From NCBI GenBank assembly GCA_964363055.1, contig CAYIGN010000003.1, positions 1-22,541 of the forward strand: a stretch of DNA of 22,541 bases, given 5' to 3'. How positions within the stretch are numbered: the first letter of the stretch is position 1; every line of letters starts with the position of its first letter. The translations under genes and the position numbers were made by a program. Below, one piece after another: positions 20,057 through 22,541 of the stretch. Below the pieces are notes generated by a model. The model was not told the DNA's origin and ran no database searches. It saw nothing but the letters and a program-made list of their open reading frames with translations. This DNA comes from CAYIGN01 sp964363055 (GTDB lineage Bacteria; Patescibacteriota; Minisyncoccia; Sungbacterales; HO2-52-23).

Positions 20057-20244
20057 AAGAGCGACTTAAGATAGCGACGTGTTGTATCGTCCATAAATAG
20101 TTTTTTCCAGTATTTGCGCACCAATGATTCGCTTAATTTTTCGCCGCCCAATCCCCAGTTAATCATCTGCTCCAGGCGCCAGATTTTGTATCCCTCCGGA
20201 TCTTCTTTTTTGAATTTTTCCTCATCCACTGACCAATTGTACAT
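20032..20244 (-). CDS. Small protein paired with AbiEii, candidate antitoxin
   Basis: The 70-residue protein starts MYNWSVDEEKFKKEDPEGY and contains KIWRLEQMINWGLGGEKLS, ending in a basic segment (TTRRYLKSLLWPRK). It is predicted to be helical, without membrane segments or a helix-turn-helix I can name. I recall similar small proteins beside nucleotidyltransferase genes but know no function. It precedes the AbiEii-like gene, overlaps it by 25 bases, and is the promoter-proximal gene, the usual order for an antitoxin. The start is set by an extended -10 (TGGTAAAAT) 6 bases before the ATG. Confidence 0.75.
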   Translation of the reverse strand: MYNWSVDEEKFKKEDPEGYKIWRLEQMINWGLGGEKLSESLVRKYWKKLFMDDTTRRYLKSLLWPRKHAL

Positions 20245-20250
20245 ATCATT

Positions 20251-20280
20251 ATTTTACCATATTCTCGCCTCCTATGCCAG
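20251..20280 (-). promoter_or_regulatory. Promoter of the AbiEii pair, leaderless
   Basis: CTGGCA (20275-20280), 18 bases and extended -10 TGGTAAAAT (core 20251-20256) on the minus strand, 6 bases before ATG 20244. The -35 lies inside the end of the ATPase gene. Confidence 0.55.
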
Positions 20281-22541
20281 CGGCTTTTGATGGCGCGAGA
20301 CGATTTCCTGCTCTATTTCTTCGCGCGGGCGGCCGTATTTGATGCGCGAGATTTCCTTGACTATCTCCGCGGATTCTTTGTCGCCTTTCTGCGGAGGATA
20401 GGACTTCATACTAAAGGGTGTTGTCGTGGCGCCATTGACCAGGAGCTTTAGGTAGCAGTTGCGATTGTCCACATTCAGTAAATCCTGCTCGCTGAACACC
20501 GGCTTATATTGTTTTGCCATGAACTCGGCATCGTCCGAGCCGATCCGAAAACAGGCGATGGAGCCGACATTGCCAAAAACCGCTTTCTTGATTTCTTCCT
20601 TGAGCTGGCCAATGAATTGATGCGCTATAATCAGATTAAGTTTATACTTGCGCGCCTCAGAAAGAATTGTCGCGATGGAATCGGTTGTCACATTTTGGAA
20701 CTCATCTATATATAAATAGAAGTCCTTACGTCTTTCCTCCGCGAGCTCCGAGCGCGAGAGCGCTGCCATCAACAATTTTCCGACAATGACGAGCCCGATC
20801 AGAGCGGAGTTGATGTCGCCGAGGCGCCCTTTGGAGAGATTGACCAGGAGAATCTTGCCGCTGTCCATCACCTCGCGGAAATTGAAAGCCGATTTTTCCT
20901 GGGCAATGATCGGGCGCATGATGTCATTGGCGATAAAATTGTCAAACTTGGAAGCAATGTAGGGCACCATGTCTTTGAGCGATGCCTCTCCGCCGGCTTT
21001 CTCCGCAATCTGGGTCCAGAAGTTATTGATCACGATATTGCGCGAGCGCGAGAGCTTTAAGTCGCGGAATGGTTTGTCTGTCAGCACGCGCTCGATTTCC
21101 AAAAGAGTGTTGCCGGACGAGGGGTCTTCCATCACGAGCATTGTGGAATTGCGGAAATATTGCTCAAAAATAGGGCCGCCGGCAACCTGCATATTATAGA
21201 GCTTGTCGAAGATGCCCAGGAGCTCGTTCACGATAAAGGTCTTCTGTTCCGGGAACATCGTGTCGTATTCGAGCATATTGAGGCCCATGGGCCGCTCCAC
21301 ATCCCCGGGGTTGAAATAAATCACGTCCTGCAAGCGGTGGCGCGGGATAAGCCCGAGCATGCGCTCGGCCGTATCGCCGTGCGGATCAATGAAGCAGACC
21401 CCCTTGCCCTGTTGAATATCCTGCACCGCCAGATTCTCCAGAAAGGTTGTCTTGCCGGTGCCGGTCTGCCCGATCATGTAAAGATGCCGGCGCCGGTCTT
21501 CATCCAGCATCCGGATCTCGCGCTTCTCGCCGCGGAAAACATTGTAGCCGAGGATCAGTCCCTCGACCGGAAGATTGGCCGGCGGGGCGGCCTCGCGGGC
21601 TTTGAGAGTTTTTACTATGGACGTCTCGGTCGGGACATTCGGAAAATGAAAGATGGAAGTTAATTCTTCGGCGCCCAGAATCATGGTCTCTCTCTCGGAA
21701 AATGTGCGGAAGGAAAAATCAAATATCAGCGACTTGAGCGATCTGCCGCCGGCTCTGCGTACGTAAAAATTATTGGCATTGGGGTCGGTGAATTGGGCAA
21801 AAGCAATCTCCAGTCCTTCCAGAACCGCGTCTGCCCGCACTTTGGTCGCGGCCGATGCAATCAGACGCACATTGACTTCAAAAAGGGCTTTGGATGCTTT
21901 GTTTTCCAAAGAGCGGACGATTTCCTCCTCCAGAGGCGTCAAGCGCTTGGGTTGCTGCATAGCGCCAGGGGTCTGTCCCGGCGCCGCACCTTCCGGGCCG
22001 GCCGGATTGAACGTCTCGCTCACGGTCTCGACGGCCTTCATGAGGCCTTCTTTCGGCCTCTTGCCTTCAAAAAGAAGTTTAGCATGCTCCTTCAATTTGC
22101 GCTGCCATTTGATCGCGGCCGGTCGCGCGACGATCTGGATCGCAGCCCCCTCGCCCTCGCCGGCGAGCTTGGTAAAAACATTGGTCAATTCTTTCATCGG
22201 GTCGCCTTCCAATTTCTGATAGCTCCGGATCGGATAGAAACGATTGAGCCGCAAGGAGAGCGAAGCGCCGGCCGCTTTACCCTGCGGATTGAAAATATTA
22301 TAGTCGGGCGAGCGCTCGACGCTCGCTTCCGGAAAAATGCCCTGCACCGCTTTCTCGACGGCCGGTTCCAGCCGCCGAGGCACCGCAACATAGAATATGA
22401 GCTCCTCGCCGATATGCGGCACCGTGAGTTCAAGCGCAAACACCGGCTTGCCGTAGAAAAAACTGCCAAGGAGTGAATCCCGGATCTCGTGGAGATTTGC
22501 GTAGAGTTGTTCCATCGGTGCCACCCGCTCGCGGATCTGCT
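20272..22541 (-). CDS. HerA/TraD-like type IV secretion ATPase (5' end outside the window)
   Basis: At least 750 residues are present; the frame stays open to the right edge (CAG ATC CGC GAG CGG before the GTG), so the start is probably missing. The C-terminal half is a RecA-like motor: Walker A GQTGTGKTT, FIDPHGD, Walker B YLYIDEFQN, and the downstream LIIAHQFIGQL...FGNVGS region typical of TraD/VirD4 coupling proteins and HerA helicases. The N-terminal half (LELTVPHIGEELIFYVAVP and following) resembles the substrate-binding domain found with such ATPases in candidate phyla. A role in conjugation, DNA import or type IV pilus-like transport is inferred. A helicase for DNA repair is the alternative. 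No other secretion genes are visible in the window. Confidence 0.85.
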   Translation of the reverse strand, partial: QIRERVAPMEQLYANLHEIRDSLLGSFFYGKPVFALELTVPHIGEELIFYVAVPRRLEPAVEKAVQGIFPEASVERSPDYNIFNPQGKAAGASLSLRLNRFYPIRSYQKLEGDPMKELTNVFTKLAGEGEGAAIQIVARPAAIKWQRKLKEHAKLLFEGKRPKEGLMKAVETVSETFNPAGPEGAAPGQTPGAMQQPKRLTPLEEEIVRSLENKASKALFEVNVRLIASAATKVRADAVLEGLEIAFAQFTDPNANNFYVRRAGGRSLKSLIFDFSFRTFSERETMILGAEELTSIFHFPNVPTETSIVKTLKAREAAPPANLPVEGLILGYNVFRGEKREIRMLDEDRRRHLYMIGQTGTGKTTFLENLAVQDIQQGKGVCFIDPHGDTAERMLGLIPRHRLQDVIYFNPGDVERPMGLNMLEYDTMFPEQKTFIVNELLGIFDKLYNMQVAGGPIFEQYFRNSTMLVMEDPSSGNTLLEIERVLTDKPFRDLKLSRSRNIVINNFWTQIAEKAGGEASLKDMVPYIASKFDNFIANDIMRPIIAQEKSAFNFREVMDSGKILLVNLSKGRLGDINSALIGLVIVGKLLMAALSRSELAEERRKDFYLYIDEFQNVTTDSIATILSEARKYKLNLIIAHQFIGQLKEEIKKAVFGNVGSIACFRIGSDDAEFMAKQYKPVFSEQDLLNVDNRNCYLKLLVNGATTTPFSMKSYPPQKGDKESAEIVKEISRIKYGRPREEIEQEIVSRHQKPLA

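Noticed and set aside
21160..22476. Long plus-strand open frames opposite the secretion ATPase
   Set aside because: They are antisense shadows of a conserved motor gene with Walker motifs.
1..22541. CRISPR array, insertion sequence or prophage
   Set aside because: No regularly spaced repeats, transposase, integrase or phage structural genes were seen.

Overview
The window is a gene-dense bacterial chromosome segment, about half G+C by eye. Nearly every gene lies on the minus strand, and neighbouring genes often overlap by a few bases. A member of the Candidate Phyla Radiation (Patescibacteria, Parcubacteria-like) fits best. The support is indirect: a large HerA/TraD-like type IV secretion ATPase, many small toxin-antitoxin and nucleotidyltransferase genes, a short DnaX, membrane-anchored hydrolases, and promoters whose -10 box sits 6-7 bases before the ATG. 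There is no 16S or other marker gene, so this is inference. TGA acts as a normal stop here (several ATGA overlaps), which argues against code-25 lineages such as Gracilibacteria.

Layout, left to right. 82-2150 (minus): a nucleotidyltransferase, a membrane-anchored protein with two HxHP metal-binding-like domains (carrying an in-frame palindromic insertion), and a CuA-like cupredoxin. This looks like an envelope copper/metal module. 2196-2502: a graveyard containing the head of a second nucleotidyltransferase fused to the tail of a CBS gene. 2573-8902 (minus): a long probable operon of CHIC thioredoxin, a tiny membrane ORF with a broken frame, a DoxX-like protein, a CcdA/DsbD-like reductant transporter, two secreted esterases rich in cysteine, a CBS-pair protein, and a membrane-anchored zinc peptidase with a frame-separated C-terminal domain. 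8949-10887: a VIT1/CCC1-like metal transporter, msrB and msrA, with elaborate inverted repeats. 10941-15745: a GT39-like glycosyltransferase coupled to a cyclophilin, an HD phosphohydrolase, a frame-broken exported small protein (plus strand), a DedA/VTT membrane protein and a DUF6504-like protein. 15773-16915: hicB-hicA-tRNA-Gln-membrane protein, packed almost without gaps. 16947-22541: dnaX, a divergent NusG/RfaH-like paralogue with its own terminator, a GtrA-like protein, an AbiEii-type nucleotidyltransferase with an unusual 70-residue partner, and the partial type IV secretion ATPase.

Two functional themes stand out. The first is thiol/redox and metal homeostasis: thioredoxin, CcdA, DoxX, MsrA, MsrB, VIT1 and the cupredoxin module. 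The second is a set of toxin-antitoxin-like genes (HicBA, AbiEii plus small partner, MNT). The most noteworthy observations are the recurrent leaderless promoter geometry, the in-frame palindromic element, the tRNA-Gln embedded in a hicBA transcript, the candidate new AbiEii antitoxin, and a set of single-base lesions that are either real decay or assembly errors.
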